34,622 nt of DNA from CAZDDI01 sp964504195 (GTDB taxonomy: Bacteria; Chloroflexota; Anaerolineae; B4-G1; SLSP01), in NCBI GenBank assembly GCA_964504195.1, contig CAZDDI010000051.1:1-34622 (forward strand). Reading direction: 5' to 3'. The notes below the pieces were generated by a model. The model ran no database searches. It saw only the letters and a list, made by a program, of their open reading frames with translations, and was not told the origin of the DNA. Made by a program: the position numbers and the translations under genes. Positions 1-7,793 of this stretch are shown here, in pieces (position 1 is the first letter of the stretch; every line of letters starts with the position of its first letter).

Positions 1-71
1 TCTCAATTTGTAAATTTTTAAAGAGTGATTCTTGCAAATGGTTTTATTTCCGGTTCATTTTCTTAATTTTC

Positions 72-150
72 ATTATCCTGTGTCTGCAATGCAGGATAAA
101 TCCTGCGCTACAGGTTGAGCGTATTACAGGGTTACTTTCGCGGTATTGCA
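72..150. repeat. Palindromic repeat, family C (inverted, diverged copy)
   Basis: This stretch carries a GCAGGATAAATCCTGC palindrome next to a block reading, on the minus strand, as TGCAATACCGCGAAAGTAACCCTGTAATACG. It matches the family at 7912-8036 and 27532-27657 in the opposite orientation. It occupies the gap after the membrane protein gene. No gene is seen in bases 1-206. Confidence 0.7.
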
Positions 151-206
151 TAAATACTTTGTAACAGTAACTTACTTGCAGATTGTGATTACTCAGCAGT
201 CGTCCA

Positions 207-581
207 TCAGCCATCGTCCTTCCCCTTCCGCCGCCAAAGAAACACGACTAGGCCAACGGCTGTGACGAAAATAATGAAGCCGATGGCGAGTTCTGATTCA
301 CCAAGAACGGTCCCGGTCAAACTCTCACCCCCGGCGGGCAAGAACACGGCGGCCAGCAACGCAATGAAGAGAAATGCAGCAGCGCTCCAGACCAGGCGAA
401 GATTGGAGCGCCCGAACCAGCGTTGAAACCAGGAAGGGCGTTGTGCATGGTAACGATCCCAGGCCAGCCGTGTCTGCCGCAGCACCCGGTGACGCAACGT
501 ATCCGGTGGCGGCGCAGGGGCCAAAGCCTGCGCTACAAGGCGCTCCAAAGATTCTTCATCGAGATAGGCATACTTTTGCAT
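207..581 (-). CDS. Small two-helix membrane protein, probable anti-sigma factor
   Basis: The protein has 124 residues. The first 60 or so are soluble and rich in Arg and Glu. Two hydrophobic segments follow at about residues 62-82 and 98-116, and the tail is short and basic (RRKGKDDG). It lies directly downstream of the ECF sigma gene on the same strand, the usual place for an anti-sigma factor that tethers its sigma factor to the membrane. No zinc-binding His-x3-Cys-x2-Cys anti-sigma motif is present, so the role rests on gene order and architecture alone. The ATG start has a good AAAGGG ribosome site seven bases upstream. A hairpin repeat sits between it and the sigma gene, so expression of the pair may be uneven. 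It could instead be an unrelated small membrane protein. Confidence 0.6.
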   Translation of the reverse strand: MQKYAYLDEESLERLVAQALAPAPPPDTLRHRVLRQTRLAWDRYHAQRPSWFQRWFGRSNLRLVWSAAAFLFIALLAAVFLPAGGESLTGTVLGESELAIGFIIFVTAVGLVVFLWRRKGKDDG

Positions 582-628
582 AATAACCCTTTAAAACAGC
601 ATGATGTTAACTCAAATTGCCACCTATA

Positions 629-690
629 CTTGTAGTGACGCCTTTAGGTGTTCTAGTGTTGTAAGAAGCAGCTGAAGCCGCCACTACCAG
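629..690. repeat. Inverted repeat, family T
   Basis: CTTGTAGTGAC, a hairpin around CTTTAG, then GCTGAAGCCG and ACTAC. A second version of the same arrangement lies at 5503-5560. It fills the gap between the sigma gene and the candidate anti-sigma gene. Confidence 0.6.
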
Positions 691-736
691 TCCATTTTGC
701 TCCTTGAATAGCCAATTCAATGACAGGGCTGAGTAG

Positions 737-1270
737 TTATCCTTCAACCTTCATTCTTTCTCCCAACGCTGCCAACGCGCGCCGGTAACGAGATTTAGCT
801 GCCTCCAGATTGATGTGTAGCGTTCCAGCGATCTCCTCAAACGACAGCGCTTCGGAAAAGCGCAAAAGTAGCACATCCTGATAATGATCGGGGAGTTCCC
901 GCAACGCCAAGCGTACAGCGGCCTGCTCTTCCCAACCTTCAGGGCCAGGGGGATCTTCTCCTACAATTTCCAGTGAGGTGACAGGCTGCCGGCCGCGCTG
1001 CCGATAGTAATCGGCGACCTTGTGCCGCGTGATGCCCGTAATCCAGGTGCGGAACGATGCGCGTTGTTGATAACGTGGGATCGCCTGCACTACCGCCAGG
1101 AAAACTTCCTGTGTGACATCCTCCACAGCCTCCGGCGGAAGCAAAGCACGCAAACGATTATAAACAGCAGGAAGAGAACGGTCACACAGCACTTCGAATG
1201 CCAAGCGATCCCCCGCTTTGGCTCGCTGGGCTAAGACTTCATCCGGCACAGTTTCTAAGGGTTGGTTCAT
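737..1270 (-). CDS. ECF-type RNA polymerase sigma factor
   Basis: The protein has 177 residues from the ATG at 1270. Sigma region 2 is visible around residues 50-95: the DVTQEVFLAVVQ helix, then the SFRTWITGITRHKVADYYRQ promoter-melting segment. Region 4 forms the C-terminal third, with LPDHYQDVLLLRF, the EEIAGTLHI helix-turn-helix and the SRYRRAL recognition helix. This is the standard two-domain ECF layout at the usual length. An upstream in-frame start at 1363 would add 31 unlike residues and swallow the promoter, so the inner start is preferred. The -10-like part of the promoter lies only a few bases before this ATG, so the message is probably leaderless. The same promoter element precedes the VWA gene, which suggests autoregulation plus control of that surface protein. 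Confidence 0.93.
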   Translation of the reverse strand: MNQPLETVPDEVLAQRAKAGDRLAFEVLCDRSLPAVYNRLRALLPPEAVEDVTQEVFLAVVQAIPRYQQRASFRTWITGITRHKVADYYRQRGRQPVTSLEIVGEDPPGPEGWEEQAAVRLALRELPDHYQDVLLLRFSEALSFEEIAGTLHINLEAAKSRYRRALAALGERMKVEG

Positions 1271-1271
1271 T

Positions 1272-1301
1272 ACTATAGTCGTTGCAAACAGGATAAAAGG
1301 G
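1272..1301 (-). promoter_or_regulatory. Probable ECF-sigma-dependent promoter, sigma gene
   Basis: On the minus strand this reads CCCTTTT, ten variable bases, then CAACGACTATAGT, and abuts the sigma-factor ATG. The identical two blocks with identical spacing occur at 5224-5253 upstream of the VWA gene. Conservation confined to the two blocks is what an ECF -35/-10 promoter looks like. Recognition by this particular sigma factor is inferred. Confidence 0.75.
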
Positions 1302-1365
1302 TTGTGAGAAACGATGTTACTTTGCTCACTATACCACGAGATGTATGGATTGTAAAAAAGCAACG

Positions 1366-1643
1366 GGCTTTTATCCTGATGTCATTAAGTTAAGACCTGG
1401 CAGGTTTCGCACAAATTGGGGTGGGCAGTATTTTATCGGTGAATAACGACGTTTTGTAGGCTTAAGGCCTTGAAACCTGCCAGGTCTATGCCCTAAACTT
1501 AATGACATGTGTGTGTGTCATTTCAGTTATGGAACGAAGAGGGGCACGGTCGGAAACCGGCCAGAGCAAGCTGGAGCCAGTCTCCGACCGTGCCCCTCTT
1601 AACTCAGATGAAACACACCCTAATGACATTGGCTTTTATCCTG
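1366..1643. mobile_element. MITE-like composite element with 13-bp target duplication, family M
   Basis: The element spans 1379-1630. It begins ATGTCATTAAG and ends CTAATGACATT. It is flanked by perfect 13-bp direct repeats, GGCTTTTATCCTG, at 1366-1378 and 1631-1643, the mark of insertion. Inside are a 130-bp inverted-repeat unit (1379-1508, arms containing AAGACCTGGCAGGTTTC) and a second hairpin with 18-bp perfect arms at 1537-1554 and 1583-1600. There is no transposase gene, so it would be non-autonomous. Relatives lie at 12581-12802 and 23659-23791. Confidence 0.75.
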
Positions 1644-2071
1644 GTTCAAGTTGCTATCTGTTCATCAGAATGTTTATGGAACACGATGTTGTTAAGTTAA
1701 GGTTTGCTGGCCGTCCCCAAATGGTTCGCGAATACACGAATGATTGCAAGACAAGGTGAATTCGTGTCACTTGTCCCGCACAGACGGGATTCGTGACCGA
1801 ATTTGAGGACGGCAAGCGCGCTAAGTGTTCTTAACTGTAGAATCTATCCGAAAATTTACAGAGGCGGTGGTTGAGCCTGTCGAAACCAGCCTAGCACACG
1901 ATTTTAGAGCAACGGAAAGTTACACAGAGCCACACAGAGAAATCACAGATATGCACAGAATATCTCAGAATTACCTAACGCCAGGAAAAACTCTGTGTCT
2001 CTCCGTGTCGCCTCTGTGTAACTCTATGCCATGTTAGATACTCCCAGCAGAGCGACTTTTGCGCTACTGCC
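1644..2071. repeat. Palindrome-rich gap: families G and W, no gene seen
   Basis: No credible gene is seen here. A diverged family G element (GCCGTCC to GGACGGC, with ACACGAAT inside) covers 1710-1813. A family W inverted repeat built of CACAGAG and CTCTGTG blocks covers 1918-2023. Open frames across this stretch follow the repeats and lack ribosome sites. Confidence 0.6.
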
Positions 2072-2106
2072 AAAAAACACCCGGGGAGACATGGTCTCCC
2101 CGGGTT
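2072..2106 (-). terminator. Rho-independent terminator of the VWA gene
   Basis: On the minus strand a 12-bp GC-rich stem (ACCCGGGGAGAC with its complement) and a tiny loop are followed by GTTTTTT. It begins about 20 bases after the stop codon of the VWA gene. Confidence 0.88.
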
Positions 2107-2125
2107 ATAAATCTGGATCAAGCAA

Positions 2126-5110
2126 TTACGGACAAACGGTGCTTTGATAGGTGCTGCTAGGCGCAGAGGGTAGGATCCCTTGCGATAGCCCCACCGTAAC
2201 ATGACTCAGTCCGCGATTGGTGTTATTCGTCACCCGGAAGGTCAAGGCCAGCGTGCCATCCCCGCGATCCTGCGCGCCCATGAACTGGAAGGTGAAATCC
2301 CCTGAAGGCAATTGGACGGCGGCACAGGCCGTAGCAACATCGTATTGGCAACCGCCTAGCGTCACGATTTCCTGCGTCGTGCCGGCTTTGGCTTCCATCT
2401 GGATGTTGGCCATAGCAACGGCTTCAGCAGCGGTAACGACGAAACTGAATTCGTCATAGCCACCGTTCTTGACCTCTGTACCAGAAGTGTAATTGTACTT
2501 AATCCCATAGAACGGGTTATTGGTCATATTCTCGACGCTGTAGTTGTTGGTGCGCGGGTTGGTGCACGCGCCGGGCGGCGGGGGCGGCGGCGGGGCGCTG
2601 CCGAAGTTGTTCTGGCAGCCATTGGCGAAGCGGATGTACCCCGTCAATCCGCTAACATCATCAGTGATATTATTAGCAAACTGGAAAACAATCCGTTTGG
2701 TGTTATTACCAGGTAAATTCTCACCGCTCAGGGTTAGTTCCGCGGGGCCATTGGCATCAACATTGTACCAGTTACCACCAAACACCTCGACGCGCGTCAG
2801 TTGCCCCCACTCCGCCGGCCAGCTTTCTACACGGAGTAAAACTGCCGTAGTCGCTTCGCTATGGTTATTCTGAATGGCGATCCGCGCCCGCTTCCGCGCG
2901 CTCTTTTCTTGCGCAGTTACCGAGTAGTTCAAACACACACCCGCATCAGACCCGGGGTCTTCCGGTTCGGGCAGCGGCGGCGTGCTCGCCCCGCAGGCGC
3001 TATCCACGAATGCGGTCTTGAGCGCCGCTTCGAGCTGGTCAGCATCGTTGGCGGCGTAGAAGTCACCGCCGCCGACCTGCGCGATGTAGCGCAGAATCTG
3101 GTCGTTGAAGATGCCTTCCTGCTCGGCCTGGATAGCGACGGTATAGACCGGCACTGTGGGCAGCGCGGCGCGCAGCGCCTCGATAGCGACCATAGCATCC
3201 GCCAACGGTTCGCCCGCTTTTTGATGGTAAACATTGAAGTACGCGCCGCTATTGCGCACCTGCGCGCCTGTCCGAGGTGTCCAATCCTGGTTGAAGACAT
3301 TGACCTGCTGCACTTTGTAGTCATTGAAGCCGAACTGCTCCAAATCTACCGTAGGCACACCATCGGAGAGTAGGATGACGATGGTCTGGTGCGCGGGATC
3401 GAGCGCGCCGGGCAAATACCCCGCGGCTGTTTGCAGCGCAAGGGCGGTAGGCGTGCTGCCAGAAGCGCTAAGTCCCAACACGGTGGCATCGAAGGCATCC
3501 ACATCCGCCGTAAAACCAGAGACAGTCTGCACGCTCGGCGAGTAGAGCGGCGGGTTGCCAGAACCCTGTCCCGCACCGTTGAAAGTAATCAAGCCAACCC
3601 GGCTACCATTGTTGAGCGCGCGCACCCAGGCGTTCAGCCGCAGCATAGCGTTCTGCGCCGCAACCAGTTTGGTGCCCTCGCCCGCGTAAAGTTGATCCAT
3701 ACTCCCCGAAATGTCGAGAATGTAGAGCAGATCCACCGGCGCGGCGGCGCAGGGCGTCGGCTCGGGCAGCGGGGTGGGTTCGGGCGTCGGCTCAGGCGTC
3801 GGCTCAGGCGTCACCTCGGGGGTCGGCTCAGGCGTGACCTCAGGGGTCGGATCTGGGCAGACCGGGCAGACCGGGCACTCTTCCGGCGGCTGGTCGGTGA
3901 TGTCGTAGTTGATGCGAAACCAGACAACATTATGTAGATCAAGACCTTCAACGAGCAGCTTGTACGTACCTGGAACAATGGTATCCACTAACAAATCGGG
4001 ATTAGTCTCCGGATCGGTGCTGACGATAAACTGCTCCCATTCTTCCGTACCTGAAGGGTTATCATTGGTGAAAACCGGATCATTGTTCGGCCCGATGATG
4101 TGGTAAATCACAGCCGGCGAGCGACGATATACTGGATTAGCAAAATCGTCAGCCGGGTTGCCTTTTCCCTGGGCACCTTCGGGTCGGGTAATTTCCGGGT
4201 TGGCAAACCAAGGAATCCCTTCAGTATTAGGATCTACTGTATCTGCATCAGGATGCCCGGAAGCTGGGCCACGATCAAAGTCACCATCCCAGAAGCTAAT
4301 GGTTCTAGCCCCCGGCGGCACATCGAAATAGAATTCCCAGGTACCATTATAAGTAGATGGACCAAGATTTTGGATATCACCAGCAAATTCTGGGTACAAA
4401 ATACTGATGTCCCCCATTGTAGCCAACATCCCCACAATCGCAAAGTTGGAATCCACCAGATCCGCGCGCCCACTGCTGATGATAGCATTCTTGGTGCGCA
4501 GCTTGAACGCGCTAATACCAGAACCGGCAGCATCGCGGGATGCCACCAACCGATAATGGTAGGCATTCCCATTGGCTTCCAAGGCAGCCGGGTGATTGTT
4601 GACCGTAGCATTGAACCAGGCGTTGTTGGGCATAGCATCGGTGTTACCCCGCCACTGGGCGACCACGACTTCGGTGCTGGGATCTTCTGGCGCGCCGTCC
4701 CTTTCCGGATCGGCATACAGGGTATAGATAACTTCGGTGGTGGTGTTGTCCCAATTGCCATCCTGCGCATTGAGATTACCGGCATTGTCTAGTCCAGAAT
4801 CGCCATCGAAGATGCCTATTTCAAATGAGGATTGCGTTTTGGAAGAGGTAAACCAAAAGATGCTATCAGCCCCGCCAAACGAAGCCATGCCTTCCCCCGG
4901 CATAGCGATAAACTTCCCATCAGTCTCTTCACAGGTAGGCATACAACTGTACATACCTTGACCAGGGCCGGCAGTGCCGAAGAGCGGCCCTAGACCGTCT
5001 AAAACGCCAAACTGCGCCAGCAGCGACACCAAGAGCGCCAGGGAAAGCACGCCGACGAGCGCATCTTTGACCCCCTTGCCGTTATACCAACGCTTGAGTT
5101 TCCTGAACAT
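2126..5110 (-). CDS. Secreted or anchored von Willebrand factor A domain protein
   Basis: The protein has 994 residues. A basic N-terminus and a hydrophobic segment at about 14-35 form a signal peptide or anchor. Residues 40-410 are an extracellular region with no family I can name. A Pro/Thr/Glu linker of PEPT-type repeats covers about 415-452. The VWA domain follows at about 455-700, with the metal-site motif DISGSMD and VILLSDGVPT. The last 290 residues look like beta-rich adhesion or CARDB-like domains split by a poly-proline run near 840. The ATG at 5110 has a strong AAAGGAGA site; the longer start at 5134 overlaps that site. It stands alone with its own terminator and an ECF promoter about 110 bases upstream. 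The likely role is cell-surface adhesion or envelope sensing; the ligand is unknown. Confidence 0.85.
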   Translation of the reverse strand: MFRKLKRWYNGKGVKDALVGVLSLALLVSLLAQFGVLDGLGPLFGTAGPGQGMYSCMPTCEETDGKFIAMPGEGMASFGGADSIFWFTSSKTQSSFEIGIFDGDSGLDNAGNLNAQDGNWDNTTTEVIYTLYADPERDGAPEDPSTEVVVAQWRGNTDAMPNNAWFNATVNNHPAALEANGNAYHYRLVASRDAAGSGISAFKLRTKNAIISSGRADLVDSNFAIVGMLATMGDISILYPEFAGDIQNLGPSTYNGTWEFYFDVPPGARTISFWDGDFDRGPASGHPDADTVDPNTEGIPWFANPEITRPEGAQGKGNPADDFANPVYRRSPAVIYHIIGPNNDPVFTNDNPSGTEEWEQFIVSTDPETNPDLLVDTIVPGTYKLLVEGLDLHNVVWFRINYDITDQPPEECPVCPVCPDPTPEVTPEPTPEVTPEPTPEPTPEPTPLPEPTPCAAAPVDLLYILDISGSMDQLYAGEGTKLVAAQNAMLRLNAWVRALNNGSRVGLITFNGAGQGSGNPPLYSPSVQTVSGFTADVDAFDATVLGLSASGSTPTALALQTAAGYLPGALDPAHQTIVILLSDGVPTVDLEQFGFNDYKVQQVNVFNQDWTPRTGAQVRNSGAYFNVYHQKAGEPLADAMVAIEALRAALPTVPVYTVAIQAEQEGIFNDQILRYIAQVGGGDFYAANDADQLEAALKTAFVDSACGASTPPLPEPEDPGSDAGVCLNYSVTAQEKSARKRARIAIQNNHSEATTAVLLRVESWPAEWGQLTRVEVFGGNWYNVDANGPAELTLSGENLPGNNTKRIVFQFANNITDDVSGLTGYIRFANGCQNNFGSAPPPPPPPGACTNPRTNNYSVENMTNNPFYGIKYNYTSGTEVKNGGYDEFSFVVTAAEAVAMANIQMEAKAGTTQEIVTLGGCQYDVATACAAVQLPSGDFTFQFMGAQDRGDGTLALTFRVTNNTNRGLSHVTVGLSQGILPSAPSSTYQSTVCP

Positions 5111-5223
5111 GATAGATCTCCTTTCTGATAACAAATCTTGATGAGCGATTTATGAAAACAGGGTGCTGATACGTTGTTCTACGTTTGCTTTCATGCGCCT
5201 CCTTATGGTACTTGTCTTCTGTC

Positions 5224-5253
5224 ACTATAGTCGTTGAAGATACAGAAAAAGGG
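5224..5253 (-). promoter_or_regulatory. Probable ECF-sigma-dependent promoter, VWA gene
   Basis: On the minus strand: CCCTTTT, ten bases, CAACGACTATAGT. Blocks and spacing are identical to those at 1272-1301, while the ten-base spacer differs. The expected untranslated leader is about 110 bases. Confidence 0.75.
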
Positions 5254-5260
5254 TCGAAAG

Positions 5261-5939
5261 CAATCTGCGACTCGCATTCAGGACTCTCCTGAAAAAAGGG
5301 TTAAGAAATCGGATTTTTAGCAGTGAAGCGCCCATTTAGTGGTTTGGCTCTAAAAAATCCGATTTCTGCGGGTTGTTTCAGTAGTACCCTTCAGTGGCTG
5401 CCGAAATGCTAACAGGGGATCGCTAGATCCCCGTTCCGGACTGGATCTGGCGATCCGGACTGAGCAAACTGTGAGCTACTGAATCTCAGTAGCTCATGGA
5501 TCTACTTGTAGTGACCGCTTTAGCGGTTTCTCCCAACGGCTGCAGCCGTTACTACGAGCCTACATCGTGCTCTATTGCGTCTCAATAGCTCACAGGTTCT
5601 GGATATTAATGGTAACCCAAATTGCTACCCGTTCACCAATATCTTTATAGGACACGGATTTGCACAGATTTTACGGATCAGAATCAAAAATAAATCCGTT
5701 TAACCCGTGAAATCCGTGTCCTCAATCTCTGAATCAGCCCAGGTAGCAACTTGGGTTAATGGTAATGGGCTTGCCTGCCGTCCACGAATCCAATCACGAA
5801 TACACGAATTTGCCCTGTCTGGAGTTTATTTGTGTATGCGTGGTCTTATTCGTGGACGGCCCGCAACCAAGACCTATGATCTACTGAGTCTAGCGACCGA
5901 CCACACTGCCTGGTTGATCTGACACCTGTTATAACCAAA
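5261..5939. repeat. Palindrome-rich gap: families T, H and G, no gene seen
   Basis: No gene is seen. The stretch holds a hairpin with GAAATCGGATTTTTAG arms (about 5305-5367), a family T element (5503-5560), a family H inverted repeat with GGACACGGATT ends (5650-5721), and a family G inverted repeat bounded by GCCGTCCACGAAT (5777-5860). A larger inverted repeat of CCCAAATTGCTACC and GGTAGCAACTTGGG wraps the family H copy, so elements are nested. Confidence 0.65.
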
Positions 5940-5972
5940 AGACCTGCCAGGTTTTTGAAACCTGGCAGGTCT
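5934..5972 (-). terminator. Family D palindrome, probable terminator of the peptidase gene
   Basis: AGACCTGCCAGGTTT pairs with its complement in a long stem. On the minus strand a run of four T follows, shortly after the stop of the S26-like peptidase gene. The same palindrome type occurs at 6548-6580 and 6663-6695 and inside family M elements. Confidence 0.5.
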
Positions 5973-6018
5973 AGCCGCCTTATCTGTAGGGCGAATTGAC
6001 AATCCGCCTTACCTGAGT

Positions 6019-6489
6019 TCAGGCTATCACATGCCGGGTAATACACCACCGCCGCAACCGGTTCCAGAGTGTAACGCGCGGGATGCGTAAGGCATAGAAC
6101 AGCCAGTTGCGCAGTCGCCCCCAGGGGCTTTCCAGCGAGATGCTACGCGCACGCCGCTCTACCGCGCTCACTTTGCCGATGATGTGGGCCGCCGCGACCC
6201 AATCCCCGCGGGCCTGATGATCCGAGCAGATATAAAAGGTCGGCGGCTGGCTTCTAGGCGCGATCCGCACAACGCGATGGATGAGCGGGCGGCCATGCAC
6301 GGTATACAACACCACATCGCCCAGGTGAATATCGGCGGAGGTCACGCGCCGGATATGAATGACATCGCGATCCTTGATGGCCGGGTGCATACTGAAGCCG
6401 CAAACAGTCACGCGGATACTGTGACTTTCCAGCAACAGTATCCGCGTGAGCTCGGCCCATGTTTCATTGGGGCACAACATACTATCCAT
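6019..6489 (-). CDS. S24/S26-type signal peptidase-like protein
   Basis: The protein has about 156 residues. The motif CGFSMHPAI carries the nucleophilic Ser of the S24/S26 peptidase fold. It is followed by LGDVVLYTV and then by LIHRVVRI, where His takes the place of the usual general-base Lys, as in SipW and archaeal or ER signal peptidases. No membrane segment is evident, unlike true type I signal peptidases. Small peptidases of this kind recur in modified-peptide gene clusters, where leader removal is a reasonable but unproven role. It is the last gene of the RiPP-like locus, separated from the kinase by duplicated palindromes. The start is uncertain: ATG at 6489 or TTG at 6510, neither with a strong ribosome site. 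Confidence 0.75.
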   Translation of the reverse strand: MDSMLCPNETWAELTRILLLESHSIRVTVCGFSMHPAIKDRDVIHIRRVTSADIHLGDVVLYTVHGRPLIHRVVRIAPRSQPPTFYICSDHQARGDWVAAAHIIGKVSAVERRARSISLESPWGRLRNWLFYALRIPRVTLWNRLRRWCITRHVIA

Positions 6490-6518
6490 AGTGCGTTCAT
6501 CGTTAACCAAGGGTTCAC

Positions 6519-6696
6519 CAGCGGTTGGATGAAAATCTCATACCAAGAGACCTGTCAGGTTTCAAAAACCTGACAGGTCTGAAAAGAAGCCCCTATTCTC
6601 AAGGGAATTACCCATTAACCTGCGGTTCAGCAGCGATTGGGTGAAAATCTCACCCCACGAAAGACCTGACAGGTTTCAAAAACCTGTCAGGTCTAA
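6519..6696. repeat. Two direct copies of a block carrying family D palindromes
   Basis: A block of about 60 bases is present twice, starting near 6519 and 6628. Each copy contains GGTTCA, CAGCG, TTGG, TGAAAATCTCA and then a 33-bp palindrome (6548-6580, 6663-6695) with ACCTG and CAGGT arms. It lies between the HPr-kinase-like gene and the peptidase gene and could attenuate or stabilise the message. Confidence 0.7.
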
Positions 6697-6707
6697 ATTC
6701 GCCGACC

Positions 6708-7562
6708 TCAAAGCGCGAGGGTCTCCGCAACAAAGCGCTCATCACTGGCGCGGCCCACAAAGCCGACCTGCGCTTGCAACGCGGTCTGGGCCAGCACATC
6801 CAACACGCTCTGCATCGCCAGCGGGTCATATACCGGCAACAAGGCGGCCTTCACCAGCAAAGACGTAGCGTGCGGCTTGGTCACCGGGGCGCGCGTATCC
6901 GGCAGCGCTTGTTGCAAGAAATAGATACTTTTGACCGGCGCACCAACAGGGCTGCACAACCGGGGTGCGGGATGCCAGGGCACCCCGAAGGCCCAGACGC
7001 GCCCATCCAGCACACGCACAGCCAGGCGATCTTCATCTAAGACCGGATAACCCAACGCCTGGCACTGGTGCGCCCAGTGGCTCTTGCCCTGGCCCGATTG
7101 CCCCACGAACAGCACCGCCTCGCCATCTACCATGACCGCAGCAGCGTGAAGCAACGCCCCCTGGTGTTGCGCAAACAGCGCGGCCAAAAACGCGAACTTG
7201 AGACCGCCGAAGATGTCCTGGGTGGGTTGTCCCCGGCCAATCCACAAATCAGCCGAGTTTGTCTGCGGCGACCACAGCAACAAGCGCTCCCAGTCGCCAG
7301 CACTGGGCAACGGCGTGATAAAGCCCCAGCCATCATCATACCACGGAAACGCTGCCCAAATTGTCTTCGAGACAAACTGGAATGGCAGGTCGCTGATGGT
7401 AAACGCCGGCGTCCCTGTACAAACTCGCACATAACAATCGGCAAACGCTGCGGCGTTGCCCACAAAAGGGCGGTAAGACTCTGGCAATACCCAGCTGCCC
7501 ACAGTATCTCCCCCAAACGTAATACTAAGCCGGGCAACGCATAACGTCTCGGTAAATTGCAA
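6708..7562 (-). CDS. HPr-kinase-like (HprK-related) kinase
   Basis: The protein has 284 residues. Walker A is GQSGQGKS at 154-161, preceded by LLHAAAV and followed by DEDRLAV at 176-182 and by FGVPWHPAP near 192-200, the order found in HprK-related kinases. The first 120 residues are a separate region without the HprK N-terminal fold. Members of this superfamily in lasso-peptide clusters (for example ThcoK and the paeninodin kinase) phosphorylate Ser in the precursor peptide; others sit beside PqqD proteins and nucleotidyltransferases with unknown targets. The TTG start at 7562 has an AGAGG site seven bases upstream. It begins 66 bases after the precursor-peptide stop with no terminator between, so cotranscription is likely. 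Confidence 0.82.
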   Translation of the reverse strand: MQFTETLCVARLSITFGGDTVGSWVLPESYRPFVGNAAAFADCYVRVCTGTPAFTISDLPFQFVSKTIWAAFPWYDDGWGFITPLPSAGDWERLLLWSPQTNSADLWIGRGQPTQDIFGGLKFAFLAALFAQHQGALLHAAAVMVDGEAVLFVGQSGQGKSHWAHQCQALGYPVLDEDRLAVRVLDGRVWAFGVPWHPAPRLCSPVGAPVKSIYFLQQALPDTRAPVTKPHATSLLVKAALLPVYDPLAMQSVLDVLAQTALQAQVGFVGRASDERFVAETLAL

Positions 7563-7628
7563 GACTAAACCTCTTTGAATCTACTGAGCAAAGTATCCAA
7601 TGCCTACCAGCAATGATGGTTAAAAATT

Positions 7629-7793
7629 TTAGGCGGCACCAAAACAGGCACTAAGCACGCCTGACTGACATGCCAATGACATATACACCAGACTTCCTGA
7701 CCCTTCGAAACAGGCAGCCAACACATTTTCCTGCGGGATCAGCTGTACTTTAAGAACCACGGGCTTTTGGTAAACTTCCTTTTGCTCAGCCAT
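7629..7793 (-). CDS. Candidate RiPP precursor peptide, three Cys in the core
   Basis: This short gene encodes 54 residues. The start is well supported: ATG at 7793 with AAGGAGT eight bases upstream. The first 20 or so residues are charged and leader-like, with Y8-x2-P11 (YQKPVV) resembling the YxxP motif bound by PqqD-type leader-recognition proteins. A hydrophobic stretch and QENVLAAC follow. The core holds Cys28, Cys42 and Cys50, each preceded by Ala (AAC, LAC, SAC), along with Gly and Ser residues, and ends CFGAA. It sits between the radical SAM gene and the kinase gene, where a modification substrate is expected. I know of no named family for it. It has no hydrophobic signal segment, so it is not an ordinary lipoprotein despite the LAAC string. 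Confidence 0.75.
   Translation of the reverse strand: MAEQKEVYQKPVVLKVQLIPQENVLAACFEGSGSLVYMSLACQSGVLSACFGAA

Noticed and set aside
1502..1759. 85-codon plus-strand frame as a gene
   Set aside because: It runs through the hairpin and end of the family M element and into the next repeat, with no ribosome site.
2217..4961. Long plus-strand frames opposite the VWA gene
   Set aside because: They are antisense to a well-supported 994-residue gene, lack ribosome sites and show no domain pattern.
7629..7793. Reading LAAC in the small peptide as a lipobox
   Set aside because: A lipoprotein signal needs a basic start followed by a hydrophobic core. The 27 residues before the Cys are charged and polar with Gln, Lys and Glu throughout, so a RiPP leader fits better.
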